Positions 1-9,487 of a stretch of DNA of 37,935 bases are shown one piece after another. The notes under the pieces are model-generated. The model was not told the origin of the DNA. It ran no database searches and worked only from the letters and a program-made list of their open reading frames with translations. Numbering within the stretch: position 1 is the first letter of the stretch; each line of letters begins with the position of its first letter. Made by a program: the position numbers and the translations under genes. Source of the DNA: Colwellia sp. (GTDB taxonomy: Bacteria > Pseudomonadota > Gammaproteobacteria > Enterobacterales > Alteromonadaceae); contig JABSOW010000032.1 of assembly GCA_013215465.1 (NCBI GenBank), positions 1-37,935 of the forward strand. Reading direction: 5' to 3'.

Positions 1-800
1 CCACGCAGGCAGCTTAGAAAATCAAACCAGCGGCTGAATACTTTCCATGATTGTTCACTGCCACGCAGGCAGCTTAGAAAAGGAACGGGCAATAAGTGGG
101 CTGTTAAAACTTGTTCACTGCCACGCAGGCAGCTTAGAAATACAAAATATAAAGTAGCAGTTACACTAGATGGTTCACTGCCACGCAGGCAGCTTAGAAA
201 AAAACGTACGATTCCCGATAACTTTAACGCCGGTTCACTGCCACGCAGGCAGCTTAGAAAGTTAAGCCCATTTGCAAATATTCAATAGCAGAGTTCACTG
301 CCACGCAGGCAGCTTAGAAAAATCGAGATCAACATGGGTAAAGTGGCCAAACGTTCACTGCCACGCAGGCAGCTTAGAAAATAAGCCGACATGGTGTAAA
401 CTTTTTTTATTTGTTCACTGCCACGCAGGCAGCTTAGAAAGCTTTTAGCTTGCACCGTGGACCATTCGCCCCGTTCACTGCCACGCAGGCAGCTTAGAAA
501 AAACACCTAAGCCACTATCCTAAGCGGCTTCAGTTCACTGCCACGCAGGCAGCTTAGAAAGTCGGCTTTCTCCGTTTTCAAGTGGTGAAATAGTTCACTG
601 CCACGCAGGCAGCTTAGAAATCCTGAAAGCCGCGTGGCTGCTATTCATTTATGTTCACTGCCACGCAGGCAGCTTAGAAATCGCGAGTGATGCGCTTGCT
701 AGCCCCAAAATTGTTCACTGCCACGCAGGCAGCTTAGAAATATTTAGTGCATTTATTTAATTCGTTGTCAATGTTCACTGCCACGCAGGCAGCTTAGAAA
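1..800 (+). CRISPR. Type I-F CRISPR array, trailer-side part
   Basis: A strict 60-nt period is visible: a 28-nt repeat (begins GTTCACTGCC, ends GGCAGCTTAGAAA) plus 32-nt spacers. Full repeats lie at 53-80, 113-140 and so on every 60 nt to 773-800, and a repeat cut by the window edge lies at 1-20. That gives 13 full repeats, one partial and 13 complete, mutually different spacers. All repeats are identical, including the last, and each holds the CTGCC/GGCAG hairpin used by Cas6f. Repeat sequence, 28-nt length and 32-nt spacers match type I-F (Csy) arrays. In the usual orientation transcription runs left to right, so the leader and newest spacers would be left of the window and the oldest spacer at 741-772. 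No cas gene is in the window. After 800 there is no further repeat; 801-935 shows nothing I can assign. Confidence 0.98.
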
Positions 801-935
801 TACACTCAATTCATGGCTGATAACCGGACTGGGAGGGTAGTAGGTCGCACCTCACGCTGAAACCATTACCAATAGTGGTGGATTGAAACACAATGCCACA
901 AACAAAACCCCCAAGGAGCATATTCAACCTATTGT

Positions 936-3900
936 CTAATGGGTAATTCGAGATAATAGCTGTAAAAACTCATCTCCTGGTACGGGCCTTGAGAAGTAAT
1001 AGCCTTGACCATAGTCACATCCAGCATCAAGGAGTAACTTCATTTGTTCTGCTGTTTCAATTCCTTCAGCGATCACTTTCAACCCTAACTTCTGAGCCAT
1101 GGTGATAATGGCCTCTGACAAAATCATATCTTCTGATCCTAGCGCTAAATTTTTTGTAAATGACTGGTCTATTTTTAGGTAATCAAGCTCAAATTTTTTC
1201 AAGTACGAAAGTGATGAATATCCTGTGCCAAAATCATCCATAGACAGCTTAATATCAGCAGCTCTAAACTGAGAAAGCCGTTCCATGGTGCTGGTATTAT
1301 TATTCATTAACAGACCTTCGGTTATTTCAATAACGATATTTTTTCCTGATAATTGATTTTCAGTAAGATAGGCTAACCAATCTAACTGAACGATTGATTC
1401 TCTGAATTGTACGGGTGATTTATTGACACTAATTTGTATATCTAAACCAAGCAGTTTCTTACATTTTTTAACGTGTTGAACTGTTTGTTTAAATACCCAA
1501 TCGCCAATTTCTACAATTAGTCCTGATTCTTCTGCGAGAGGAATAAATTCTGCTGGACTTACCATGCCTCTAACGGGATGTTTCCAGCGTAAAAGCGCTT
1601 CTGCTTTACGAATAGCACCTGTTTTTAATTCAACAATGGGTTGATAAAATACCTCTAGCTGATTCAAGCTAATGGCTTTGCGTAAGTCATTTATTAAGTC
1701 TAATTTATTTAGCGCTTGCTCTTGCATTGATGCAGTAAAGTAACAAAATTGATTACGTCCGAGATTTTTGGCCAGATACATTGCTTGATCAGCATTTTTT
1801 AGTAGCTCTAAAGTGGTGCTTGCATCATTTGGATAGATTGTGACACCTAAGCTAGCGGTTATATAAGTAACCATTTTAGACAAATTAAAAGGCTTACTTA
1901 AGGCGAGTAATACTTTTTGACAAATAGCTTCAACATTATATATGTCGGTTAAGTCAGACAGAATAATGGTAAATTCATCACCACCTAATCGAGCAACAGT
2001 GTCTACCTCTCGAACACAATGAGTAATTCGTTTTCCAGCCTCAATAAGTAGCGCATCACCATAGGCATGCCCTCTAGTATCATTTACATCTTTAAATTTA
2101 TCTAAATCAATAAAAATTAAAGCAAACTTTTGCTTCTTTCGATGAGCGACCTTGATTTGTTGCTCTAACCTATCAATAAACATTCTTCGGTTGGGTAGGT
2201 CAGTCAGGCTGTCATAATTAGCTTGCCTTAATATCAGGGCATCCTTTTTTTTCTTTTCTGTAATATCTGAAAATAATGCTATTCGTCTAAATACTTTGCC
2301 ATCATCGTCATAAATGGTGTTAATTGAAAGCCATTCTGGATAATCACTACCATCTTTTCTGGTATTGTAAATTTCACCCTGCCATGTTCCGGTTCGCTTT
2401 ATTTCTGCCCACATCAATTGATAGAACTGTGGGCTTTGTTTACCAGAGCTAAATATCTTAGGGTTTTTGCCGATTAATTCACTTTTGCTATAACCAGTAA
2501 TCTCAGATAAAGCCGGATTAATGGCAATAATCTTATTCTCTATATTGGTAATCATCATTGCTTCAGCACTATTTTGATACACTATGTTTGCAAGTTTTAA
2601 ATCATCTTCCTGCTGACGTTGATTTGTTATATCTTTGCTGATGCCAATCAAACCAACAACCTTACCTTGTGTATCTTTCAATTTTACTTTTGTTATTTCA
2701 AGCAGGGTTGGGGCTGCATTTAAACGAGAGATTATTTCATAGGAAACATGAGGAAAATCTTGCCCTAACGCCGCAGTATCGGAATCTAAGCAACGCTGCG
2801 CTGAAGTTTCACCTAATAATTCAACTAAATTAGTAGTATTAATGAATTTTTCTTCCTTCACTCCTACTAAGTTACAAAATGTCTTATTAACAAATTGATA
2901 TCGGCCATCCGTGTCTGTAAACCAAATTCCTATGGGTGAATTATCAATAATAGCGCGTAACCTTGTGCTCATTTCTTCTTTATCAATCATTAAATTTTGA
3001 AAGGTTGTAGCCATTTCATTAAATCCAAGTGCTATATCATTTAGCTCATCATGAGTATTAAGCGTTACGCGAGCATTAAGATCACCGCTGTAAAATTTAC
3101 CCGTAACTTGAGTTAAAGAATTGATACTTTTAACGGTTGAAAAATATAGTCCTATTATAAAATACAGCACAATAATAAATAACATTGACGAAAAGCCAAT
3201 ATTTACTATTAATTGAGTGTTTGCTTGTTTAACTCGGCTGTGAAGCAAGTTAGACAGTGTAAAATAAAGTGTGTTATCTAAAAATTGATACCCTACATTA
3301 ATAACGGCAGTAGATAGATTATAATACTCGGTAGAACTCAATGATGTTGTCTCAGATATGACCCCAGCTAAGGTTAATTTAATGTGCTTATCAATTGTTT
3401 GAATTAGCGCCTGAGAAGATATGCTTTTTCCATCCGAAATCAATTCCCTTTTAATTTTATGCACATTCTCTTGAAATACATCAAGAGGTACACCAACATT
3501 TGATAAGAGTGTCGGTATGGTGTTTTTGTATTCTATATTTTTATTACCTAGAGATGAAACGCCAATAGCACGTGCTTGTCCTAGTAGTTCTAAGGTGATG
3601 GGTATTGTGAATAAAAAGCTATTTGTTAAATAATATGAATCTAGATCATCCATTACCAGCAAGAGATAATAATCTGCCACCTTTAACTGTAACGAATTTA
3701 GGTTGTGAATTAATTTTGTATGCAAATCAAAACTTTCATCTAGTTCTAAAGAGATTTTCTTAGTATTTAAATACTGCCATTGTTCAATAATAGTAGACCA
3801 TTCCGCTGTATTTTTAAATGCTGAAGGCAGTTCATTACTGACTATTAGAAAGTTATCAATGACTTTTTTATTAACTGATATCTGCTTATAAGTACTCTCT

Positions 3901-4154
3901 ATAACACCGGTAATCACCGCTGCAGAAATGCCTCTATGTTCTTGTAGTGATTGAATCAGTTTTGATGCTTTTTTTGTCTGCTTTAAGCCTTCTAACTGCT
4001 GATTAGCGGTATTAATCGACTCGGACAAGGAGGTAATTAAAGAAATTGAAACAATCAATAACGCAAGGAGTGAAAGTCCTCCAAGAACTATAAACTTACG
4101 AGAGTAACTCAGACTGTTCATTAAGTTTATAGCGGGATTAAATAATTGTTTCAC
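936..4154 (-). CDS. GGDEF/EAL protein with sensor region, HAMP and two PAS domains
   Basis: A membrane-bound c-di-GMP turnover protein of 1072 residues. Order seen: an N-terminal transmembrane helix (about 22-44); a long helical extracytoplasmic region (about 45-310) with an RGISAAV-type motif resembling NIT (nitrate/nitrite-sensing-like) domains; a second helix (about 315-340); HAMP; PAS near 400-515; PAS near 525-645; GGDEF with an intact ARLGGDEF motif near 720; and EAL with intact EALLRW near 850 plus EITEG, DDFGTGYSSL and AEGIET. Both catalytic signatures are complete, so diguanylate cyclase and phosphodiesterase activity are both possible. Which dominates cannot be read from sequence, and the ligand is unknown. 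It is the last of three minus-strand signalling genes, 125 nt after the chemoreceptor gene, so co-transcription is possible but not certain. The NIT assignment is less sure than the rest. Confidence 0.93.
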   Translation of the reverse strand: MKQLFNPAINLMNSLSYSRKFIVLGGLSLLALLIVSISLITSLSESINTANQQLEGLKQTKKASKLIQSLQEHRGISAAVITGVIESTYKQISVNKKVIDNFLIVSNELPSAFKNTAEWSTIIEQWQYLNTKKISLELDESFDLHTKLIHNLNSLQLKVADYYLLLVMDDLDSYYLTNSFLFTIPITLELLGQARAIGVSSLGNKNIEYKNTIPTLLSNVGVPLDVFQENVHKIKRELISDGKSISSQALIQTIDKHIKLTLAGVISETTSLSSTEYYNLSTAVINVGYQFLDNTLYFTLSNLLHSRVKQANTQLIVNIGFSSMLFIIVLYFIIGLYFSTVKSINSLTQVTGKFYSGDLNARVTLNTHDELNDIALGFNEMATTFQNLMIDKEEMSTRLRAIIDNSPIGIWFTDTDGRYQFVNKTFCNLVGVKEEKFINTTNLVELLGETSAQRCLDSDTAALGQDFPHVSYEIISRLNAAPTLLEITKVKLKDTQGKVVGLIGISKDITNQRQQEDDLKLANIVYQNSAEAMMITNIENKIIAINPALSEITGYSKSELIGKNPKIFSSGKQSPQFYQLMWAEIKRTGTWQGEIYNTRKDGSDYPEWLSINTIYDDDGKVFRRIALFSDITEKKKKDALILRQANYDSLTDLPNRRMFIDRLEQQIKVAHRKKQKFALIFIDLDKFKDVNDTRGHAYGDALLIEAGKRITHCVREVDTVARLGGDEFTIILSDLTDIYNVEAICQKVLLALSKPFNLSKMVTYITASLGVTIYPNDASTTLELLKNADQAMYLAKNLGRNQFCYFTASMQEQALNKLDLINDLRKAISLNQLEVFYQPIVELKTGAIRKAEALLRWKHPVRGMVSPAEFIPLAEESGLIVEIGDWVFKQTVQHVKKCKKLLGLDIQISVNKSPVQFRESIVQLDWLAYLTENQLSGKNIVIEITEGLLMNNNTSTMERLSQFRAADIKLSMDDFGTGYSSLSYLKKFELDYLKIDQSFTKNLALGSEDMILSEAIITMAQKLGLKVIAEGIETAEQMKLLLDAGCDYGQGYYFSRPVPGDEFLQLLSRITH

Positions 4155-4279
4155 AAAGTATTCCTAAAATATATAAGTGAATAAAGTCGCGTATAATTTA
4201 CTTGCAGACAAAAAGCTCTCTGCTTGAATGCTAGCCCTGGTAGCATCATGAGATACGCACTAATCCTATTCAGATATTA

Positions 4280-5821
4280 TTATTTAAATGTATCACTTAA
4301 TGTATCGATTATTGCTGCATTCTCATATACTTCAATACCCGTTTTATTGACTTTTTGTGCCAATACTGCATTGTTTTTAGAGATATCATCAATGTTAAGA
4401 ATACTTTGATTTATTTGATTAGCGACCACACTTTGTTCTTCTGCTGCCGTTGCTATTTGAGCTGTCATATCACTAACCTCATTAACATTGGTGATAATAC
4501 TTTCCATTGCATATTTAATATTCAAGGTGTCTTCTGAGCATTTTTCGGCGTTAGATTTACTCTGGAGCATCACCTGACTCCATTCCCTTAAGCTTGTTTG
4601 CAACTCTCGTACGGAAGTCTCAATTTGCACTGTGGCATCTTGTGTTCTACTTGCCAGTGTTCTAACTTCATCGGCAACCACGGCAAAACCACGCCCTTGC
4701 TCTCCGGCTCTTGCCGCTTCGATGGCAGCATTTAAAGCTAATAAGTTGGTTTGATCAGCAATACCCTGAATTTCAGACATAACGGTAGAAATTTTATCAA
4801 CATCTGCTACTAAAGCTATGGCATTAGTCGCGGCATTTTCGACATCTCCCGTTAAATTGAGTATTCTATTTTGACTCACCTCAATAATTTCAATGTTGTG
4901 TTTACATTCATTTTGAATATCGATAACTCTGTCATGGGTTTTAGTTGTATTGCCACTTACTTCTTCAATCGTCGCGCTCATTTCGGTAATTGCGGTAGCA
5001 AATTGTGCTAAATGCGAGTTTTCTTCATTGATACCGGCAAGCATTTCGCTTGATACTTTTTCTAATTCACTGGCTAGATTAACAAGTACTCGTCCCGAAT
5101 CACTACTTCTCCCCAATATGGTGCCAACTCTTGCTTTATATAGCTCTACGGGGTAGTTCATAATGTTTGTCAGTCCTTTTCCTGAGTAGATAATACGAGA
5201 TGGACTATCAAACAAAAGTTTAATTTTGTTTACTGCTTTTGGAAAAACAACTAATTCTTCTGAAAACGTTATAAAAACCAAGATAAAAGATACTAATAAG
5301 GTGATAATTGAGATGATAGCATCAACGTACATCCAGTTAACTAAACACGCAGAGAGTATAATCATTGTTGCTATCATGCGTTTTAAGCTAATATTCGCGC
5401 TTAGTTCATGAATTTTTTTGCCACTATTTAGCTGATCATAAAGTTGCTGAGCTTTTACTTTTTGATTTTCGCTTGGGCATGTTCTTACCGATTGATAACC
5501 TTTTATCGTGCCATTTTCATATAAAGGCGTTACATAGGCATCAACCCAATAAAAACTACCGTTTTTACAACGATTTTTTACCATACCTCGCCATGAATCA
5601 CCTTGTTTTAGCTTTTTCCATAAATCAGCAAACGCAGCTTTAGGCATATTAGGGTGACGCACAATATTATGGTGCTGTCCTATTAACTCATCAAGCGTAT
5701 ATCCAGCAACCTCACAAAACTCTTGATTGGCATAAGTTATTCTGCCATCTAGATCGGTAATTGATACTAATTGGACTGTCTCAGCAAACCTGACTTCACT
5801 ACTATTAAAGCTATTATTCAT
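4280..5821 (-). CDS. Aer-like PAS-containing methyl-accepting chemotaxis protein
   Basis: A 513-residue energy- or redox-taxis receptor. The N-terminal PAS domain (about 10-120) closely follows E. coli Aer: [13 protein letters not shown] corresponds to Aer's MVRHPDMPKAAF, and SWRGMVKNR to PWSGIVKNR. By that comparison the FAD-contacting Asn (N32), Arg (R55), His (H56) and Trp (W77) are kept, while Aer Asp60 is Asn58 here. A central hydrophobic hairpin (about 148-187) anchors it to the membrane without a large periplasmic domain, as in Aer. The signalling tip near 350-390 carries [19 protein letters not shown], the CheA/CheW contact region. It lies 84 nt after the hybrid kinase gene on the same strand. 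Established for the family: it senses internal redox state through FAD and steers CheA. FAD binding here is inferred. Confidence 0.94.
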   Translation of the reverse strand: MNNSFNSSEVRFAETVQLVSITDLDGRITYANQEFCEVAGYTLDELIGQHHNIVRHPNMPKAAFADLWKKLKQGDSWRGMVKNRCKNGSFYWVDAYVTPLYENGTIKGYQSVRTCPSENQKVKAQQLYDQLNSGKKIHELSANISLKRMIATMIILSACLVNWMYVDAIISIITLLVSFILVFITFSEELVVFPKAVNKIKLLFDSPSRIIYSGKGLTNIMNYPVELYKARVGTILGRSSDSGRVLVNLASELEKVSSEMLAGINEENSHLAQFATAITEMSATIEEVSGNTTKTHDRVIDIQNECKHNIEIIEVSQNRILNLTGDVENAATNAIALVADVDKISTVMSEIQGIADQTNLLALNAAIEAARAGEQGRGFAVVADEVRTLASRTQDATVQIETSVRELQTSLREWSQVMLQSKSNAEKCSEDTLNIKYAMESIITNVNEVSDMTAQIATAAEEQSVVANQINQSILNIDDISKNNAVLAQKVNKTGIEVYENAAIIDTLSDTFK

Positions 5822-5905
5822 TATTAAGTTCCTTTGAGTGTAACTTATTTAATTTTGGCTAATTACCCAGCTTGGGTGGCGATTAAATTGATAAGGGTAA
5901 TGCTT

Positions 5906-8662
5906 TTATCGCAATGTTTTTGAATCTAATAAATTTCGAGTAAGTGATAATAATTCAAATGAAGTGTATGGTTTTGATATAACGGGAGTATCCGCAAAAT
6001 TTCCTTTGGTGATATTAATCTCACCACCAAAACCAGTAGCGAGTAAGATGGGAATGTTCAGGTCAAACGCTCGGATTTTTTCAATCAGTTGGTAACCATT
6101 TACTTTCGGCATAATGACATCACTAATTATTAAGTCGATATTTTTTTCTTGTAGACAAGCTAAGGCATCTTCACCGGAGCTTGTTTGAAAAACGGTATAT
6201 CCTTCATTTTCGAGAATAGTTTTGGCGAGTAACCCTAAGGCCAATTCATCATCAACCACTAAAATATTTTCTTTACCTTTAAAAGACAGTTGTCTACTGC
6301 TTTGGGTAACACCGTTATTATTTTTAGACTCGTTTTTGGGTAAGTAAATCTTAAATGAGGTACCAATATTCTCCTCTGAATAAACATAGATAGCCCCTTG
6401 AGAAGCGGTAATAAAACCATAAACTTGTGACAAACCTAAACCAGTGCCGTTATCGCCTTTAGTGGTGTAAAAAGGTTCAAATATCTGCCGTTTTACTTCA
6501 TCACTCATGCCGCAACCATTATCTGTGATGGTTAAACAAATAAAAGCCCCCGCGATTAAACTGTATTGTTCCGCTTCAATAGCTGAAAGAGTGACGTTTT
6601 GCGTTGCTATGGATAATAATCCGCCAGTTGACATGGCATGCTTGGCGTTAATACATAAATTAAGAATGACATCATCAAAGGCATTTATATCGACTTTACT
6701 GCACCATAAATCATCGGCTAAGGAATAATCTATGGTCACTAAGGCGGTAAGTGATTTTGCTATCATTGCTTGAGTAGCGATTAATAAATCATTAATATTA
6801 ATGATGGCACTTTTTTTACTTTCTTGTTTTGAAAAAGATAGCAGTTTACGGGTTAACTCACTACCACGTGCACTCGCGGTGATAATTTGCTGACAGTACT
6901 TTAACAGCTTAGGATCTTGTTCTAGCTGTAGCTCTAATAGTTCGCCAAAACCAGACACTATACCCAATATATTATTAAAATCATGAGCAATGCCTCCGGT
7001 TAACTTCCCTAAAGCATCCATTTTTTGGATACGCTGTAACTTGTTTTGCTGTTCAGTAAAGGCGCTTAAATCATGGCAAGTACCAACATATCGAATATTA
7101 TTATTTTCATCTGGAGAAAGTTCAGCAATGGCTAAGCTGATAGGAAATCTTTGACCATTTTTTTTAAGAGCCATCACTTTACGACCAATATCTATAACTT
7201 TTGCTTTTCTAGTTTGGTGATAATTTTCTCGGTAAGCATCATGTTGAACGGCTCTTGATCTTGGCATCAATAACTTAATATTTTCGCCCAAAAGCTCGGC
7301 TTCCGGATAACCAAACATTTTTTCAGTCGCGCTATTTACACTTAAAATTATGCCTTTATTATTGATGGTAATTACTGCGTCAATGATTACACTTAAAATC
7401 TCGCGTTTTTCTGTTTCTTTTTGCGCTAAACGTGTTAGTTGTTGTCGCTCTTGAGTAATATCTTTAGCAATGGAAACAATACCTATAATAGTTCCACTAT
7501 CATCTTTGATGAGTGAGTTATGCCATTCGGTTAAAATAATATCGCCATTTTTCTTAATTAACGAATTAACATTGTATTCGCCGCCTTTATTATTAAGTAA
7601 TTCAGTCCATATTTTTTTAGTTGCTGCTTGCTCATTAGCGGGCACTAAAGTTGATATAAAATCAAGTTGCTTTAATTCATGTTCGGTATAATCAAGCATC
7701 TTTATTGCAGATTGATTACACTCAAGCAAAGTGAAATTCACATCCCATTTAAATGACGCTAGCGGTGCTTGTTCACTATATAGTTTTAAATGTTGTTGCG
7801 TTTCTTGGTGGGTGGCATGAAGGGCCCGATGCTTTAGTTCACTAGTTATTTTTCCGGCAAGAATTTTTAAAATATCTTCCAAATAGCTATTTTGATCAAT
7901 ATTTCTAGTAAATAGTAAAATTAATCCGCCAATCGCTTTCTCATTAGCATCAAAAATTGGTATCCCGATATAACTTTTAATATGGTTATCTATAAAGAAT
8001 GAATCTTTTGGAAATAAAGTTTGAACGTTTTGATAAAAATAACAAATATTAGCGTTGGTAACATTGTTACAGGGGCTATTCTTAAGAGCATAGGTGATAT
8101 TTTCAACTATTTGATTATCGCAGCAATAGGCCACAGTTTTCATTTGTAGACCATCATTAAAATTATTCAAGCCAATAAAAACATGAGCTACTTTAAATGA
8201 TTCAGCAATTTTGAGCGTTATATTATTAAAAAAGTTTACGTTATCGGCTGAAGAAATCACCTTAGCCATACCTGAGGTGCTACTGAGTAAAAGAGACTGT
8301 TCGGATACATCAATCATTGTCATGATGATTAGCTCTTTAGACTTATGCTTTAATTCAGATATATCGCAGTTAATTGTTAAATTAATACCCTTATAATTCT
8401 TAATCTGGATGATATGGTTTTTGAGTGTTTTATGCTCTTTTAAGCTCTTTATAATAAATGAATGCTTTTCTTTATCTAACCATACACCGTCTTTAAATGC
8501 ATTTCTGTCTATTAAATTAGCTTGGGTATCACCTAAAATATCACAAGCTGCCTGATTGATTTCTACCCGCATACCGGTCTCTAGATTAATTATTTGCATG
8601 CCTCTTGGATTAGAGTGAAATACTGCGGATAATAAATTTTCATTTTTAGATGATTTAGACAT
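5906..8662 (-). CDS. Hybrid sensor histidine kinase, PAS-GAF-PAS-PAS-HisKA-HATPase-REC
   Basis: A 918-residue kinase with no clear transmembrane helix, so probably cytoplasmic. Order: a short PAS (about 10-125), GAF-like (about 135-285), PAS (about 290-410), PAS (about 425-545), HisKA with phospho-acceptor His in GGIAHDFNNILG (near 559), HATPase with N-box NLCINAKHAM, G1 DNGCGM and G2 GTGLGLSQVYGF, then a C-terminal receiver (about 788-912). The receiver has its Asp in LIISDVIMPKVNG (near 848), Thr in LLATGF and Lys in ISKPY. There is no HPt domain, so onward transfer would need a separate phosphotransferase, or the receiver serves feedback or sink roles. Divergent from it, 241 nt away, is an HTH-receiver protein that is a natural candidate partner; this is inferred from position only. 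ATG start. Confidence 0.94.
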   Translation of the reverse strand: MSKSSKNENLLSAVFHSNPRGMQIINLETGMRVEINQAACDILGDTQANLIDRNAFKDGVWLDKEKHSFIIKSLKEHKTLKNHIIQIKNYKGINLTINCDISELKHKSKELIIMTMIDVSEQSLLLSSTSGMAKVISSADNVNFFNNITLKIAESFKVAHVFIGLNNFNDGLQMKTVAYCCDNQIVENITYALKNSPCNNVTNANICYFYQNVQTLFPKDSFFIDNHIKSYIGIPIFDANEKAIGGLILLFTRNIDQNSYLEDILKILAGKITSELKHRALHATHQETQQHLKLYSEQAPLASFKWDVNFTLLECNQSAIKMLDYTEHELKQLDFISTLVPANEQAATKKIWTELLNNKGGEYNVNSLIKKNGDIILTEWHNSLIKDDSGTIIGIVSIAKDITQERQQLTRLAQKETEKREILSVIIDAVITINNKGIILSVNSATEKMFGYPEAELLGENIKLLMPRSRAVQHDAYRENYHQTRKAKVIDIGRKVMALKKNGQRFPISLAIAELSPDENNNIRYVGTCHDLSAFTEQQNKLQRIQKMDALGKLTGGIAHDFNNILGIVSGFGELLELQLEQDPKLLKYCQQIITASARGSELTRKLLSFSKQESKKSAIININDLLIATQAMIAKSLTALVTIDYSLADDLWCSKVDINAFDDVILNLCINAKHAMSTGGLLSIATQNVTLSAIEAEQYSLIAGAFICLTITDNGCGMSDEVKRQIFEPFYTTKGDNGTGLGLSQVYGFITASQGAIYVYSEENIGTSFKIYLPKNESKNNNGVTQSSRQLSFKGKENILVVDDELALGLLAKTILENEGYTVFQTSSGEDALACLQEKNIDLIISDVIMPKVNGYQLIEKIRAFDLNIPILLATGFGGEINITKGNFADTPVISKPYTSFELLSLTRNLLDSKTLR

Positions 8663-8705
8663 GGTTTTACGCTTATCGATATTGTCGATATTATATTTAA
8701 AATGG

Positions 8706-8733
8706 ATTATAATCGCTTGACATAAAAGCGCAA
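8706..8733 (-). promoter_or_regulatory. Candidate sigma70-type promoter for the hybrid kinase gene
   Basis: Reading the minus strand upstream of the kinase start, a perfect TATAAT (8706-8711) lies 16 nt downstream of TTGCGC (8728-8733), about 44 nt before the ATG. The -10 is a full consensus match and the -35 matches only TTG plus context. The region between the two divergent genes (8663-8903) is very AT-rich, so chance matches are easy. No convincing promoter for the plus-strand HTH-receiver gene was singled out. Confidence 0.35.
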
Positions 8734-8903
8734 TCTATAAATTCGATAATAAATAATAAAAAAATATAAGTGATAAGATTAAAAACTATGATAAATTTGA
8801 TAAAAATCAACATTTAACATTGAACTACATGTTATAAAGTATAGATAGCTTATAGTTACAGGGTTATTACAGACCCCATTATTTTAATTTTTTGAGACGT
8901 AAA

Positions 8904-9464
8904 ATGTTGAATCAACCTGAAAAATTACTTACTCCAGGCCAAGTTGGGAAACTGTTAAACGTATCACCTATAACTGTTAGGTTTTGGGCTAAAGAGGGTC
9001 GGTTAAATTTTATTACCACCCCTGGAGGTCATCGGCGATTTGAACGTACAGAAATAGAAAGATTTCTCGGCAGTAAACTCGTTGCTAAAAAAGAGAAAAC
9101 TATCGTTATCGTAGAAGATGACCAACAGCATGCTGATTTATTAGTTGAATTTATTGAAGTATTATACCCAAAGTTTGAGGTTAAAGTTGCCTATAGTGGC
9201 TTTGAAGCAGGGAGCATGATAGAAAATATTAAGCCAAGTCTTATTTTTTTAGATTTAGTTATGCCAGATATTGATGGTTTTGCTGTCTGTAAATATATCA
9301 GATCAAATAACACGACTAAAAAGACTCCCATTATTGCTATGTCAGGCTATTCTCAACAAGAAAATATTGATGATATTATTGCATCAGGTGCTAATAAATT
9401 TTTGATGAAACCAATAAGATTATCAGTATTAAAGGACGTGATAGATTATTATATCGAAGGCTAA
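8904..9464 (+). CDS. MerR/excisionase-type HTH fused to response-regulator receiver domain
   Basis: A 186-residue protein. The N-terminal part (about 1-60) is a MerR/BldC-like winged helix: LTPGQVGKLLNVSPITVRFW, then the wing GGHRRF. The C-terminal part (about 68-186) is a receiver with the acidic pair EDD, phospho-acceptor Asp in FLDLVMPDIDG, Ser in AMSGYS and Lys in FLMKP. The order is DNA-binding first and receiver last, the reverse of OmpR or NarL regulators. I chose ATG 8904; an upstream in-frame TTG at 8892 would add four residues and has no better ribosome site. It is divergent from the hybrid histidine kinase, which suggests a cognate pair, but this is inference. It could also be fed by other kinases. 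Its targets are unknown; the shared intergenic region is the obvious first place to look. Confidence 0.9.
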   Translation: MLNQPEKLLTPGQVGKLLNVSPITVRFWAKEGRLNFITTPGGHRRFERTEIERFLGSKLVAKKEKTIVIVEDDQQHADLLVEFIEVLYPKFEVKVAYSGFEAGSMIENIKPSLIFLDLVMPDIDGFAVCKYIRSNNTTKKTPIIAMSGYSQQENIDDIIASGANKFLMKPIRLSVLKDVIDYYIEG

Positions 9465-9487
9465 ATTAAAGGCATCTCAGGAGCTCA

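Noticed and set aside
81..112. Possible self-targeting spacer: 13 bases of spacer 2 (GGCTGTTAAAACT) recur near 30466
   Set aside because: The rest of the 32-nt spacer does not match, so this is chance.
282..506. Minus-strand open frame of 74 codons with repeated FLSCLRGSE
   Set aside because: It is the CRISPR repeat read backwards; the 60-nt period keeps the frame open. Not a gene.
8717..8741. TTGACA (8717) with TATAAA (8736) as a plus-strand promoter for the HTH-receiver gene
   Set aside because: The spacing is only 13 nt, too short for a sigma70 promoter.
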